64,000 nucleotides of DNA from Bacteroidia bacterium (GTDB lineage: Bacteria > Bacteroidota > Bacteroidia > Flavobacteriales > Flavobacteriaceae): NCBI GenBank assembly GCA_030427585.1, contig JAUIBW010000005.1, positions 1-64,000 of the forward strand. The letters run 5' to 3'. The translations under genes and the position numbers were made by a program. Below are positions 1-8,326 of the stretch, in pieces. Position 1 is the stretch's first letter. Each line of letters begins with the position of its first letter. The notes beneath the pieces were generated by a model. The model saw only the letters and a program-made list of their open reading frames with translations, did no database searches and was not told where the DNA came from.

Positions 1-117
1 GAAAATCTACAAATACTCTTTTATTTTTCACCTTATTATAAATTTAGAATTCTCTTTACCCAATTATCTACCAGATATTTTTGATAGATCTTACCTGGTA
101 TTTCTTCATATTTGTTT

Positions 118-978
118 TCAAAAAAAAGATTTAGAGATTTGAATATCATTTTTATCTATAATTAAGATATTGTTTGGGTTATAGAAATCGTAGTTGGCAA
201 TAGCTGCATTGGTGGTTATTAGTTTTTTGCTATTCCCTAAACTTTCAAAAACCCTAAATGATAGTCCATCTTGTCCTTCCCTATGAATATCTAACAGAAC
301 GTTAGAATGAGCTACTAACTCATTAACTTCTTTCATGTTTATTCGTTCTGTAACATACTCTACATTACTTTTAGATTCGATTTTCTTTTTCCCGAAACTA
401 ATAATTTTATAGGACACCCCTAACTCATCTAATTGTAGTGCAATATTATCTATAACTTTAGATCGTTTGCTAAACGTGCTTATATTAAAAACTTCTTGTT
501 CTATTGACAGGTTATTCTTGTTTTCTTCAAAAATATAATTTGTTGCAAACTTAAAATTATGAGTTTTAGCATCATTGGGTTCAAAAGTATATACCTCGTT
601 AAAAAAAGGGGCTACTAATAATATTTTTGGTATTCTTTCTATATTATCATTAAAAAATGCTGTCAAATCCTCTGTAAATAAGCTTATATTTTTAATAATC
701 TGAGGAAGTAAGAAATTAGCGTTAAGCATTAGGATTTTATCTTGTTTCCCAATTTCATTCAATCGCTTAAGAATTTCTTTATTTAAGTGATTTTTTTTTA
801 TATCATACTTAAAAAAAGTTTTTCCAATAAAGTTAAAAATTCGATGAAAAACTGTAGGATACTGATACCTAAAAGTGTGAAAGTTTATATGATTAACTTC
901 ATATCCTTGCCTTTTTAGACTCTTGGCTATTTCATCATTAATCCCCAAAACATCTAGACTAATCAGTGTTATTCTCAT
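118..978 (-). CDS. Glycosyltransferase-like surface polysaccharide protein, frameshifted near its C-terminus
   Basis: The readable frame gives 286 residues. The motif GLSFRVFESLGNSKKLITTN at about 238-257 is the kind of C-terminal sugar-nucleotide-binding segment seen in small Bacteroidota glycosyltransferases of capsule/LPS clusters. The N-terminus MRITLISLDVLG looks like a first Rossmann strand. The frame stops at 118-120 in a run of eight T on the coding strand. If the run were one base shorter, translation would continue as FENKYEEIPGKIYQKYLVDN and further to a TAA at 36-38, a plausible family C-terminus including an NWVK segment. So the full gene is probably 36..978, either broken or phase-variable or affected by a base-calling error. 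Two methyltransferase genes downstream on the other strand fit a polysaccharide locus. The acceptor and donor sugars cannot be told. Confidence 0.62.
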   Translation of the reverse strand: MRITLISLDVLGINDEIAKSLKRQGYEVNHINFHTFRYQYPTVFHRIFNFIGKTFFKYDIKKNHLNKEILKRLNEIGKQDKILMLNANFLLPQIIKNISLFTEDLTAFFNDNIERIPKILLVAPFFNEVYTFEPNDAKTHNFKFATNYIFEENKNNLSIEQEVFNISTFSKRSKVIDNIALQLDELGVSYKIISFGKKKIESKSNVEYVTERINMKEVNELVAHSNVLLDIHREGQDGLSFRVFESLGNSKKLITTNAAIANYDFYNPNNILIIDKNDIQISKSFF

Positions 979-1086
979 ATTTTAAATAATAATAAAGACA
1001 AACTTACTAAAACTAAAGAATCATATTGCTAAAAAAGTATTTTTTAAAATCAATACATTTGTCAGCATTATATTAAAACCATTATA

Positions 1087-1749
1087 ATGAATTATCTATT
1101 TATCATTTTACTTATTGTGCTATTGGGGATTGCATTTCCCAAAATTCTCAAACTTATTAAACATAAGTCATTATATCCTTTTATGCCCTACAAATATAAT
1201 TTTAGAAGAAGGCGTATAACTTTTTCTAAAACATTACAGCTTTTAAATGAACGGAATGCTAAAATACTGGTAGAAACAGGAACTTCGAGAAACGGTCTTA
1301 AAGCGACTAAAACTGATGGTGGAGCAACAATCGTTTTTGGTAAATGGGCAAAAGAAAATAATGCAAAACTGCATTCTGTAGATATTAGTAAAGATTCTGT
1401 GCAAGGAGCCCAGGAAGCAGTACAAGAAGAAAATTTACAAGACAGCACAACAGTATACCTGGGAGATTCGCTAGATTTCTTAAAGAATTTCAACGAATCT
1501 ATCGACTTTTTATATCTAGATAGTTATGATTATTCAAAAACTGATATAGAGATTCAAAAGAAAAGTCAAGAACATCACTTACAAGAATTTATCCTGGCTG
1601 AAGATAAATTACATGATAAATCTATTGTTTTGATAGATGATTGTAGACTTCCCGGAGGCGGTAAAGGAAAAACAGTTGTAGAGTATATGCTAAAAAAAGA
1701 TTGGGAGATTTTAATTAATGCATATCAAATTTTATTAGTAAAAAAATAA
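1087..1749 (+). CDS. Membrane-anchored SAM methyltransferase-like protein
   Basis: A 220-residue protein with an N-terminal hydrophobic segment (about 2-20) that should anchor it in the inner membrane. The rest resembles a class I methyltransferase fold of the Methyltransf_24 kind: ILVETGTSRNG (about 59-69) sits where the glycine-rich SAM loop belongs, SVDIS (about 97-101) is the acidic end of strand 2, and LYLDSYDY and VLIDDCRLPGGGKG follow in the expected order. The classic GxGxG is not complete, so the cofactor is inferred rather than shown. It is divergent from the glycosyltransferase-like gene and followed by another methyltransferase, which suggests sugar or lipid modification in a surface-glycan cluster. 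The substrate is unknown. Confidence 0.6.
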   Translation: MNYLFIILLIVLLGIAFPKILKLIKHKSLYPFMPYKYNFRRRRITFSKTLQLLNERNAKILVETGTSRNGLKATKTDGGATIVFGKWAKENNAKLHSVDISKDSVQGAQEAVQEENLQDSTTVYLGDSLDFLKNFNESIDFLYLDSYDYSKTDIEIQKKSQEHHLQEFILAEDKLHDKSIVLIDDCRLPGGGKGKTVVEYMLKKDWEILINAYQILLVKK

Positions 1750-1889
1750 CCTCTGTTTAAGGGGTAAAGAAATTATTACACTTCAATTATCGATATTAAT
1801 TAAATTAATGTGATTTTAGCATAGATCGATATATTTACATGATATTTGGTAATTGCAAAAATTATCATTAACTAAAAAACAGTATAGTA

Positions 1890-2531
1890 ATGGATTATGA
1901 CAATAAACCTGAGGGGTACTACAATAATATCAGAAATGAAATGTTTTCTTTTTTTCCAAAAGATGCAAAAATAGTATTAGATGTTGGTTGCGGAGAAGGT
2001 ACTTTTGCTGCTTTTATCAAAGAAAAACACAATACTGAAACCTGGGGTATTGAATTGATGTCAGAGCATGGAAAAAAAGCCGAAAAAGTGCTCGATAAAG
2101 TTTTTATTGGTGAATGTGAAAAATTTATTGATGAATTACCAAATAATTATTTTGACGTTATCTATTTTAATGATGTTTTAGAACATCTTGTAGATCCATA
2201 TTGGGTACTAGAAAATATAAAAAGTAAATTATCAAAAAACGGTGTTATTATAAGTTCGATACCCAATATGAGATACCATAGTGCTTTAAAAAACCTAGTG
2301 CTTAAAAAGAATTGGGAATATGAAGAACACGGCATAATGGACAAAACACACTTACGATTCTTCACTGGTAAGAGTATTGCAAACATGTATACGAGATTAG
2401 GATATAAAATAGTGCTTCATAAAGGCATTAATAAAACGAAATCTATTAAGCCTTTTCTATATAATATTCCTTTTCTATTTACAGCAATGGACATGAGATA
2501 TCTGCAATATGCTACAGTTGTTAAAAAATAA
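1890..2531 (+). CDS. Class I SAM-dependent methyltransferase, glycan type
   Basis: This 213-residue protein has a textbook SAM-binding motif I, VLDVGCGEGTF (about 30-40), followed by the acidic IEL at strand 2 and the motif FDVIYFNDVLEHLVDP (about 88-103) typical of Methyltransf_23 proteins. The segment THLRFFTGKSI (about 151-161) is shared with many methyltransferases encoded in O-antigen and capsule clusters. It probably methylates a sugar or a lipid-linked glycan in the cytoplasm, but the acceptor cannot be deduced. It lies 140 bp downstream of the preceding methyltransferase on the same strand and is followed by a hairpin terminator at 2541-2565, so it ends the glycan-related block. Confidence 0.8.
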   Translation: MDYDNKPEGYYNNIRNEMFSFFPKDAKIVLDVGCGEGTFAAFIKEKHNTETWGIELMSEHGKKAEKVLDKVFIGECEKFIDELPNNYFDVIYFNDVLEHLVDPYWVLENIKSKLSKNGVIISSIPNMRYHSALKNLVLKKNWEYEEHGIMDKTHLRFFTGKSIANMYTRLGYKIVLHKGINKTKSIKPFLYNIPFLFTAMDMRYLQYATVVKK

Positions 2532-2540
2532 GGTAGCCTA

Positions 2541-2565
2541 ATAAAATTGGTAAATACAATTTTAT
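2541..2565 (+). terminator. Rho-independent terminator after the methyltransferase
   Basis: Arms ATAAAATTG (2541-2549) and CAATTTTAT (2557-2565) pair perfectly around a 7-nt loop and are followed by CC and a run of six T. A second imperfect hairpin with arms near 2581-2590 and 2599-2608 follows at once, just before the next gene. Confidence 0.6.
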
Positions 2566-2637
2566 CCTTTTTTATTATACAAAGAAACCTTCATTTTGAG
2601 GCTTCTTTTGTATTTTGCAACATTAAAAACTCATCTA

Positions 2638-3207
2638 ATGTCTGATCAAATCATAGAAATCCAAAATGCCATTAATACTTTAAAAAAAGGAGGAATTATC
2701 CTCTATCCTACAGATACGATTTGGGGGATTGGCTGTGATGCCACTAATGCAGAAGCAGTTGATAAGGTCTATGCTTTAAAAAAACGGGAAGAAAGCAAGT
2801 CTATGATCTGTTTGGTTAGTGATTTTAAAATGTTGCAACAATACATAGAAGAAGTTCCGGAAGTAGCCTATGATATTCTAAAATATGCGACAAAACCTAC
2901 TACTATTATCTATGACAGACCGCTGCGTGTGGCAGAAAACATTATTGCAGATGATAATACATTAGGTATTCGGGTAGTGAGAGACCCTTTTTGTGGAAAA
3001 CTAATTAAGAAGCTCAAACGACCTATCGTCTCAACTTCTGCTAACATTAGTGGTACACCTGCCCCAAAAAACTTAAAAGAAATACCCGCTGCAATTTTGG
3101 AAGGCGTAGACTATGTCGTAAATTTGCCCCTACAAAATAAAGGAGCTAAACCCTCTTCGATTATTAAAATAGGAGGTGATAGTACCGTAAAAATTATTAG
3201 GAAGTAA
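2638..3207 (+). CDS. L-threonylcarbamoyladenylate synthase (Sua5/YciO/YrdC family)
   Basis: A 189-residue YrdC-like domain that makes threonylcarbamoyl-AMP from threonine, bicarbonate and ATP, the first step of the tRNA t6A37 modification. Seen: YPTDTIWGIGCDATN near the N-terminus, the KKREESKSM basic loop, IRVVRDPF, and STSANISGTPAP in the substrate pocket, all in family order. A TTG at 2596 would add 14 residues but places a hydrophobic stretch before MSDQII. The ATG at 2638 matches the usual family start, so it is chosen. The CCA-adding enzyme follows 7 bp later, so the two tRNA genes probably form one transcript. The protein lacks the extra C-terminal domain of long Sua5 proteins and is the short TsaC-like form. 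Confidence 0.88.
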   Translation: MSDQIIEIQNAINTLKKGGIILYPTDTIWGIGCDATNAEAVDKVYALKKREESKSMICLVSDFKMLQQYIEEVPEVAYDILKYATKPTTIIYDRPLRVAENIIADDNTLGIRVVRDPFCGKLIKKLKRPIVSTSANISGTPAPKNLKEIPAAILEGVDYVVNLPLQNKGAKPSSIIKIGGDSTVKIIRK

Positions 3208-3214
3208 TTGATTC

Positions 3215-4639
3215 ATGTCGGAAATCAAAAATTATAAAGAAGCGTTACAACATCCAATTTTTGATACAATTGCCAAAGCATCAGCAAATCTAGAACTAGA
3301 CAGCTATGTCATCGGCGGATTTGTAAGAGATCATATATTGCAAAGAAAGGCTGCTAAAGATATTGATATCGTTGCTATTGGCAGTGGTATAGCATTAGCA
3401 AAAGAAGTATCCAATCTTTTACCTGGCAATCCCAAAGTGCAGATTTTTAAAACCTACGGTACAGCAATGCTAAAAACCGATGATATCGAGGTAGAATTTG
3501 TTGGGGCACGAAAAGAATCTTATGCTGAAAATAGCCGTAATCCTATCGTAGAAAACGGAAGCTTAGAAGATGATCAAAATAGAAGGGATTTTACCGTTAA
3601 CACTCTTGCTTTACACCTATCACCAGAACATTATGGAGACATATTGGACCCCTTTAATGGTATAGAAGACCTTACATCAAAAATAATCCGTACTCCTTTA
3701 GATCCTGATATTACCTATTCTGATGATCCTTTGCGAATGATGAGGGCAATTCGTTTTGCTACGCAACTTAATTTCAAAATTGAATCCACCTCGCTAGAGG
3801 CTATTGCAAAAAACAAAGACAGAATTAAGATTATTACCAAAGAACGTATTGTTGATGAGTTGCATAAAATTATTTTAAGTGATAAGCCCTCAACAGGTTT
3901 TAAATTACTAGAACAAACCGGTCTTTTAGGTTATATCTTACCCGAACTTATTGATTTAAAAGGTATAGACGAAGTCGAAGGACAACGACATAAAGATAAT
4001 TTTTATCATACCTTAGAAGTTGTAGATAATATTGCCCAAAATACAGATGATCTCTGGTTACGCTGGGCTGCTTTACTTCATGATATTGGCAAGGCCCCTA
4101 CCAAAAAATTTAGTAGAAAAGTAGGGTGGACTTTTCATGGTCATGAATTTGTGGGTTCAAAAATGGTATTCAAACTCTTTAAGCGTTTGAAAATGCCATT
4201 AAATGAAAAAATGAAGTTTGTTCAAAAAATGGTATTAATGAGCTCTAGGCCTATAGTGATTGCAACAGAAGTCACAGATTCTGCGGTTCGAAGGCTGGTG
4301 TTTGATGCAGGAGAATATATTGAAGAATTAATGACACTCTGTGAAGCCGATATTACCACCAAAAACCCTAAACGCTTTAAAAAATATCACAATAATTTCA
4401 AGATTGTAAGACAAAAAATGATCGAAGTTGAAGAACGAGATCATATTCGCAACTTTCAACCGCCCGTTACAGGAGAAGAGATTATGGATACATTTAATAT
4501 TAAACCCTCTCGTGAAATAGGAATCATTAAAGAAGCCATAAAGGAAGCAATTCTAGAAGGCGAAATTCCTAATGAACATGAGGCAGCTTATGCATATATG
4601 GTAAAAAAAGGAGAAGAATTAGGATTAAAGAGTAGCTAA
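3215..4639 (+). CDS. cca: tRNA CCA-adding enzyme / poly(A) polymerase family with HD domain
   Basis: A 474-residue class II nucleotidyltransferase. The head domain shows VIGGFVRDHIL (about 33-43) and KDIDIVAIGSG, carrying the two catalytic aspartates of the DxD motif. The neck has the template-like DDPLRMMRAIRFATQL. A C-terminal HD domain starts with RWAALLHDIGKAPTK (about 285-299). The family adds or repairs the 3' CCA of tRNAs. The HD part suggests an additional phosphohydrolase activity, which is inference. The gene starts 7 bp after the threonylcarbamoyl-AMP synthase gene, so the two are likely co-transcribed. A hairpin at 4649-4680 follows. Length and motif order are normal. Confidence 0.9.
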   Translation: MSEIKNYKEALQHPIFDTIAKASANLELDSYVIGGFVRDHILQRKAAKDIDIVAIGSGIALAKEVSNLLPGNPKVQIFKTYGTAMLKTDDIEVEFVGARKESYAENSRNPIVENGSLEDDQNRRDFTVNTLALHLSPEHYGDILDPFNGIEDLTSKIIRTPLDPDITYSDDPLRMMRAIRFATQLNFKIESTSLEAIAKNKDRIKIITKERIVDELHKIILSDKPSTGFKLLEQTGLLGYILPELIDLKGIDEVEGQRHKDNFYHTLEVVDNIAQNTDDLWLRWAALLHDIGKAPTKKFSRKVGWTFHGHEFVGSKMVFKLFKRLKMPLNEKMKFVQKMVLMSSRPIVIATEVTDSAVRRLVFDAGEYIEELMTLCEADITTKNPKRFKKYHNNFKIVRQKMIEVEERDHIRNFQPPVTGEEIMDTFNIKPSREIGIIKEAIKEAILEGEIPNEHEAAYAYMVKKGEELGLKSS

Positions 4640-4648
4640 GAATTTAAG

Positions 4649-4680
4649 TTTCAAAGGCTATAAAACTATAGTTTTTGAAA
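4649..4680 (+). terminator. Stem-loop after the CCA-adding enzyme gene
   Basis: TTTCAAA (4649-4655) pairs with TTTGAAA (4674-4680), and an inner stem CTATA/TATAG (4658-4662/4667-4671) continues it across a symmetric two-base bulge. TTTTAATTT follows. The left arm contains GTTTCAAA, an octamer that recurs upstream of the second S23-type gene and in the array at 9137-9330, so this may be a repeat-derived hairpin rather than a dedicated terminator. Confidence 0.45.
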
Positions 4681-4704
4681 TTTTAATTTAATACTAAATC
4701 AATT

Positions 4705-5139
4705 ATGAGTACATTCAGAAACCTGATAATTTGGCAAAAATCGATGGAATTAGTTACTAATATATATCTTGAAACAAAAACATTTCCTAAAGAAGAATTA
4801 TATGGCTTAACTTCTCAAATAAGAAGAGCATCAATTTCAGTTCCTAGCAACATCGCTGAAGGTTATGGAAGGTTAGGTAAAAATGATTATTTAAGATTTT
4901 TAAATATTGCTATCAGCTCACTTTTTGAATTACAGACTCAATTAGAAATAGGAAAAAACCTTTCTTTTATTCAAGAAAACAACTTCAATATTTTGTTCGA
5001 AAACACTAGAGAAATTGAGCGTATGTTAGTTATATCAAAAAAATCAAAGATTCTTAATAAAAATTATACTTTTCTTAGATTCTTAGATTCCTCATGTCTT
5101 AGATTCTTCTTAACAAAAAAAAATGAAAAAAGACAATAA
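4705..5139 (+). CDS. Four-helix-bundle S23 (23S rRNA IVS-type) protein, copy 1
   Basis: A 144-residue protein of the S23 / 23S rRNA intervening-sequence family, which folds as a four-helix bundle (established for the family). Family marks are FRNLIIWQKSMELV, YGLTSQIRRASISVPSNIAE (about 31-50) and GYGRLGKNDYLRFLNIA. No rRNA gene is near, so it is a free-standing copy whose function is not known. Residues after about 112 (SKKSKILNKNYTFLRFLDSS onward) do not look like the family. They are encoded by an 8-bp repeat array (5074-5113) and overlap the start of the haem A synthase gene by 17 bp. The natural C-terminus was probably replaced by repeat DNA. About three quarters of residues match the broken copy at 6732. 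Confidence 0.75.
   Translation: MSTFRNLIIWQKSMELVTNIYLETKTFPKEELYGLTSQIRRASISVPSNIAEGYGRLGKNDYLRFLNIAISSLFELQTQLEIGKNLSFIQENNFNILFENTREIERMLVISKKSKILNKNYTFLRFLDSSCLRFFLTKKNEKRQ
5074..5113 (+). repeat. 8-bp tandem array inside the 3' end of S23-type gene copy 1
   Basis: Octamer steps CTTAGATT at 5074, 5082 and 5098 with diverged units at 5090 and 5106 keep an exact 8-bp register. The array encodes the abnormal C-terminal tail of the preceding gene and ends just before the haem A synthase start codon. Confidence 0.6.
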
Positions 5140-6139
5140 AAAGGTAATATACTGGTTGCTTACAGGCTGCTTATTGATTTTTATTATGGTTATTGTTGGC
5201 GGAATTACCAGACTTACTCATTCTGGGCTATCGATCTCTAATTATAAATTAATTTCGGGCACTATTCCTCCCATGAGTGAAACAGAATGGAATGCTGCAT
5301 TTGATCTGTACAAACAATACCCCGAATATCAAAAAATAAATCACCAGTTTACTCTCGAAGATTTTAAAGACATCTATTTTTGGGAATGGCTACATAGAGT
5401 TATTGGAAGATTTATAGGTATCGTATTTATTATTCCATTCGTATATTTCTTAATCAGAAAGCAACTTACTAAGCCCACTATAAAAAAATCCTTAATACTT
5501 ATGCTATTAGGAAGCTTTCAAGGGTTTCTGGGTTGGTTTATGGTAAAAAGCGGGTTAATTGACAGACCCGATGTAAGCCATTATCGTCTTGCCATGCATC
5601 TTACTGCAGCATTCATAACCTTTGCATATACATTTTGGGTAGCTCTTGATCTTATATATCCTAACAAAAAACAAATTGATATTAAATTTAGAAATCTAAT
5701 CCGATGGGGATTAGCAGTACTTTTACTTCAAATCATCTATGGTGCTTTTGTTGCAGGATTAGATGCTGGTTTACTACATAATCATTGGCCATTAATGAAT
5801 GACGGAACTTTAATTCATGAATCGGTTTATATAGAACAATCTCCTTTAATCAAGAATTTTGTAGAAGGAAAAAGCGGAGTTCAGTTCGTTCACCGTTATC
5901 TGGCCTATATCGTTGTAGGACTTATTGCCTTTATCTGGTATAGAGGTAAAAGAATTAAAAAAAATAATATTCAATCTAATTCATTAAATACGTTAGTAAT
6001 TATCGCATGTATCCAGTTTTTGTTAGGAATATTTACATTAATTTTTAGAGTACCCATAGTATTAGGGGTATTACATCAAATTGTTGCTTTTTTCTTATTA
6101 GGGGCAATGACTTTTTCATTACATCGTTTTAGTAAATAA
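5123..6139 (+). CDS. ctaA: Haem A synthase, COX15/CtaA family
   Basis: A 338-residue polytopic membrane protein that converts haem O to haem A for cytochrome c oxidase. Seen: VGGITRLTHSGLSI (about 21-34) with a conserved early histidine, WEWLHRVIGRFIGIVF (about 83-98), the histidine in HYRLAMHLTAAF (about 151-162), VQFVHRYLAYIVV near 255-267, and GVLHQIVAFFLLGA in the last helices. Together these are the four haem-binding histidine positions of the family across roughly eight membrane segments. Its start overlaps the S23-type gene by 17 bp, which looks like the result of an insertion upstream rather than translational coupling. No other cytochrome oxidase gene is in the window. Confidence 0.9.
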   Translation: MKKDNKKVIYWLLTGCLLIFIMVIVGGITRLTHSGLSISNYKLISGTIPPMSETEWNAAFDLYKQYPEYQKINHQFTLEDFKDIYFWEWLHRVIGRFIGIVFIIPFVYFLIRKQLTKPTIKKSLILMLLGSFQGFLGWFMVKSGLIDRPDVSHYRLAMHLTAAFITFAYTFWVALDLIYPNKKQIDIKFRNLIRWGLAVLLLQIIYGAFVAGLDAGLLHNHWPLMNDGTLIHESVYIEQSPLIKNFVEGKSGVQFVHRYLAYIVVGLIAFIWYRGKRIKKNNIQSNSLNTLVIIACIQFLLGIFTLIFRVPIVLGVLHQIVAFFLLGAMTFSLHRFSK

Positions 6140-6153
6140 CAATGCATTTATAG

Positions 6154-6162
6154 TATCTTTGC
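6154..6162 (+). promoter_or_regulatory. Bacteroidota -7 element (TATCTTTGC)
   Basis: An exact TAnnTTTGC match 20 bp upstream of the ATG at 6182. The -33 TTTG partner is not clear. It is placed to drive the pRiA4b ORF-3-like gene. Confidence 0.55.
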
Positions 6163-6181
6163 ATTTTCAAATTAATAAATA

Positions 6182-6688
6182 ATGATATACCGTTTCAGAA
6201 TTATCCTGGATACAGAAGAAGATGTATTTAGAGATATTGAAATAGAACAAGATGCAACTTTAGAACAGTTTCACAATGTAATAACCCAATCTTTTGGTTT
6301 TGATGGAACAGAAATGGCTTCTTTTTACATTAGCGACGATCAATGGAATCAAGGAGAAGAAATATCATTATTTGATATGAGTGATGGTAACCAGCCTGTT
6401 AGATTAATGAATGAGACAACTCTTATCGATGTGACTCACGAGGCTTCTCCAAAGTTAATCTACATCTATGATTTTTTAAGTATGTGGACGTTTTTGGTAG
6501 AACTTGCTGAAATTGCCGAATATGAAAATGGAAGAGAATATCCAAATGTAATGTATATTCATGGCCAAATACCTGATCAGGCACCTGATAAAGAGTTTAA
6601 AGTAGACAACGTTAATGAAGGTGAAAATAAAGATTTTATGGATCTTGATGAATATGAAGACCTTGGATTTGATGAGAATTGGAATTAA
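6182..6688 (+). CDS. Plasmid pRiA4b ORF-3-like family protein
   Basis: A 168-residue soluble protein. The opening IYRFRIILDTEEDVFRDIEI followed by TLEQFHNVITQSFGFDGTEM (about 27-46) and the aspartate-rich middle are typical of the pRiA4b ORF-3 / IS1096 passenger-like family, which is widespread in Bacteroidota and has no settled function. The C-terminal 25 residues are very acidic (MDLDEYEDLGFDENWN at the end). It has its own -7 promoter element at 6154-6162. It sits between haem A synthase and a broken S23-type gene, with no sign that it belongs functionally to either. Confidence 0.75.
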   Translation: MIYRFRIILDTEEDVFRDIEIEQDATLEQFHNVITQSFGFDGTEMASFYISDDQWNQGEEISLFDMSDGNQPVRLMNETTLIDVTHEASPKLIYIYDFLSMWTFLVELAEIAEYENGREYPNVMYIHGQIPDQAPDKEFKVDNVNEGENKDFMDLDEYEDLGFDENWN

Positions 6689-6693
6689 TTTAG

Positions 6694-6725
6694 GTAACAA
6701 AGTTTCATAGAAGCAAAGCCACAAA
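6694..6725 (+). repeat. 8-bp degenerate array upstream of the S23-type pseudogene
   Basis: Four consecutive octamers, GTAACAAA, GTTTCATA, GAAGCAAA and GCCACAAA, fill the space between the pRiA4b-like gene and the pseudogene. Related words (AACAAAGTTTCAAAG) recur at 9309-9325 and 9137-9155, and GTTTCAAA precedes S23-type copy 1. Confidence 0.55.
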
Positions 6726-6731
6726 GTATAT

Positions 6732-7115
6732 ATGAGTACCTTCAGAAATTTAAAAATATGGCAAAAAGCTATAACTCTTGTTACTAAGATATGCCAGGAA
6801 ACTAAAGGTTTTCCTCAGGAAGAAATTTACGGTCTTACATCTCAAATAAAAAGAGCCTCAATTTCTATTCCTAGTAATATTGCCGAAGGCTATGGAAGAG
6901 AAGGAAAAAATGATTACTTAAAATTTCTTAATATTGCTATGAGTTCACTTTTTGAGCTATAAACGCAATTAGAAATTGGAAAAAACTTGAATTTTATATC
7001 TGAAAACAACGTCATTGCTATTTATGAAGACACTAGGGAATTAGAACGGATGCTTTCAAGCTTTATTAAAACCATTAAAACCTCAAAACAAACTACAAAC
7101 TCTGCTACTCAGTAG
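6732..7115 (+). pseudogene. S23-type four-helix-bundle gene, copy 2, with a nonsense mutation
   Basis: The frame opens MSTFRNLKIWQKAITLV and keeps YGLTSQIKRASISIPSNIAE and EGYGREGKNDYLKF. It stops at a TAA (6960-6962) exactly where copy 1 has a glutamine codon (ELQTQLEIG). Beyond the stop the same frame continues with good similarity (TQLEIGKNL, then TRELERML) to a TAG at 7113-7115, so a single substitution interrupts an otherwise intact 127-codon gene, the normal family length. The truncated 76-residue product would lose the last helices. The gene ends 18 bp before the NdpA-like gene. Because only one change separates it from an open frame, inactivation looks recent, or the stop could be a sequencing error. 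Confidence 0.72.
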
Positions 7116-7133
7116 CTTTGAAACTTATAAAAA

Positions 7134-8192
7134 ATGATCAACTTATATAGCACTCAAATCGAATCATTATCCGTTCACCGGGTTGGAAACAAAAATAAAA
7201 ACGAAAATATATTTTTATCAGAATCCCCGTACATCCTTAATGATGAATTAACTGCACTTCTAAAAGAATATTTCTTTAAACCTTTTAGAGAAAAGGAAGA
7301 GAATTATTTTCAATTTGCTAATGAGGTAGATATAGAATTTAATCCGCTGTATAAAATTGCAACCGAAATTTTTGAACACCCATCTTCTGTTCATGAAAAA
7401 TCTAAAAGAATTGCTTCATTATTATACGAGCAATCACAACATCCCCATATTAAAAGTGGGGAAGTATATATAGCATATCTGGATAATGTAACTATAGATA
7501 ACGAAAAAGTTGACGCTATAGGTATCTTTAAATCAGAATTAAAACATGATTTCCTTCAGTTTGAAGAAAAGGAGTCTGATATTGAATTACTGATCCAACA
7601 AGGTGTGAACCTTAATAAACTTGATAAAGGCTGTTTAATTTTTAACCATAAAAAAGAAGAAGGATATAAAATTCTTTCTATAGATTCTAACCGTTATGAC
7701 ACCAAATATTGGTTAGAGCATTTCTTAGGTGTAGAAGCTTTTGCCGATGAGAATTTTTACACTAAGAGATATATGAAATTCTGCCAGGATTTTGCAAAAG
7801 ATGTAGTGCTTCCTGCCGAAGACAAAAAAGAAGAAGTTATGTTTATGAATCGTGCAGTAAACCACTTTGCAAAAAATGATGAATTTGAAGAGTCTGCATT
7901 TTTAAATGATGTAATTGATAATCCTGATCTGATTCCAGAATTTAAACATTACAAAGTAGAAAAAGCACCAAAATATCAAATCGAAGATCTTACCACCTTT
8001 CCTATTGCCAATAATGCCGTAACCGCCGCTCGAAAAAAGATGAAAAATGTCATCAATCTAGACACTAATGTGCAGATAAAGATGGATTTCATCAACCCAG
8101 AATCCGCAGAAAAATTCGTAGAAAAAGGATGGGACGAAGAAAAGCAAATGTATTACTATTTGGTATATTTTAATAAAGAACAAAAAACCTAG
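7134..8192 (+). CDS. Nucleoid-associated protein, NdpA/YejK-like family
   Basis: A 352-residue protein of the NA37 (NdpA/YejK) family, cytoplasmic proteins associated with the nucleoid. Family-like features are the N-terminal IESLSVHRVGNK, the central SGEVYIAYLDNVTIDNEKVDAI strand pair (about 115-136), LDKGCLIFNHKKEEGYKIL and NRYDTKYWLEHFLGVE (about 188-203). The function of the family outside enterobacteria is not established. It follows the broken S23-type gene by 18 bp and is followed by a stretch of 16-bp repeats and a TauE-like gene, neither of which suggests a functional link. Confidence 0.82.
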   Translation: MINLYSTQIESLSVHRVGNKNKNENIFLSESPYILNDELTALLKEYFFKPFREKEENYFQFANEVDIEFNPLYKIATEIFEHPSSVHEKSKRIASLLYEQSQHPHIKSGEVYIAYLDNVTIDNEKVDAIGIFKSELKHDFLQFEEKESDIELLIQQGVNLNKLDKGCLIFNHKKEEGYKILSIDSNRYDTKYWLEHFLGVEAFADENFYTKRYMKFCQDFAKDVVLPAEDKKEEVMFMNRAVNHFAKNDEFEESAFLNDVIDNPDLIPEFKHYKVEKAPKYQIEDLTTFPIANNAVTAARKKMKNVINLDTNVQIKMDFINPESAEKFVEKGWDEEKQMYYYLVYFNKEQKT

Positions 8193-8227
8193 AAAATAGT
8201 TGGGTGTCAGAAGTCAGGAACTGAAAA

Positions 8228-8266
8228 ACTCACTCACTCATAAACTCACTCACTCATAAACTCACA
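8228..8266 (+). repeat. 16-bp tandem repeat, about 2.4 copies
   Basis: ACTCACTCACTCATAA occurs at 8228-8243 and 8244-8259, with a partial third copy. It lies in the 134-bp spacer behind the NdpA-like gene. The same spacer carries GTCAGAAGTCAGG (about 8206-8218) and GTTGGGAGTTGG (about 8274-8285), words of the 7-bp repeat family seen again behind the next two genes. Confidence 0.7.
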
Positions 8267-8326
8267 TGCTTAAGTTGGGAGTTGGAAATTAGAAGTTGAA
8301 ACATTAAAATGAAATATCTATCGTAA

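Noticed and set aside
6732..7115. 23S rRNA intervening sequence
   Set aside because: The S23-type genes are not inside rRNA: the flanks are protein-coding genes and no 23S sequence is visible.
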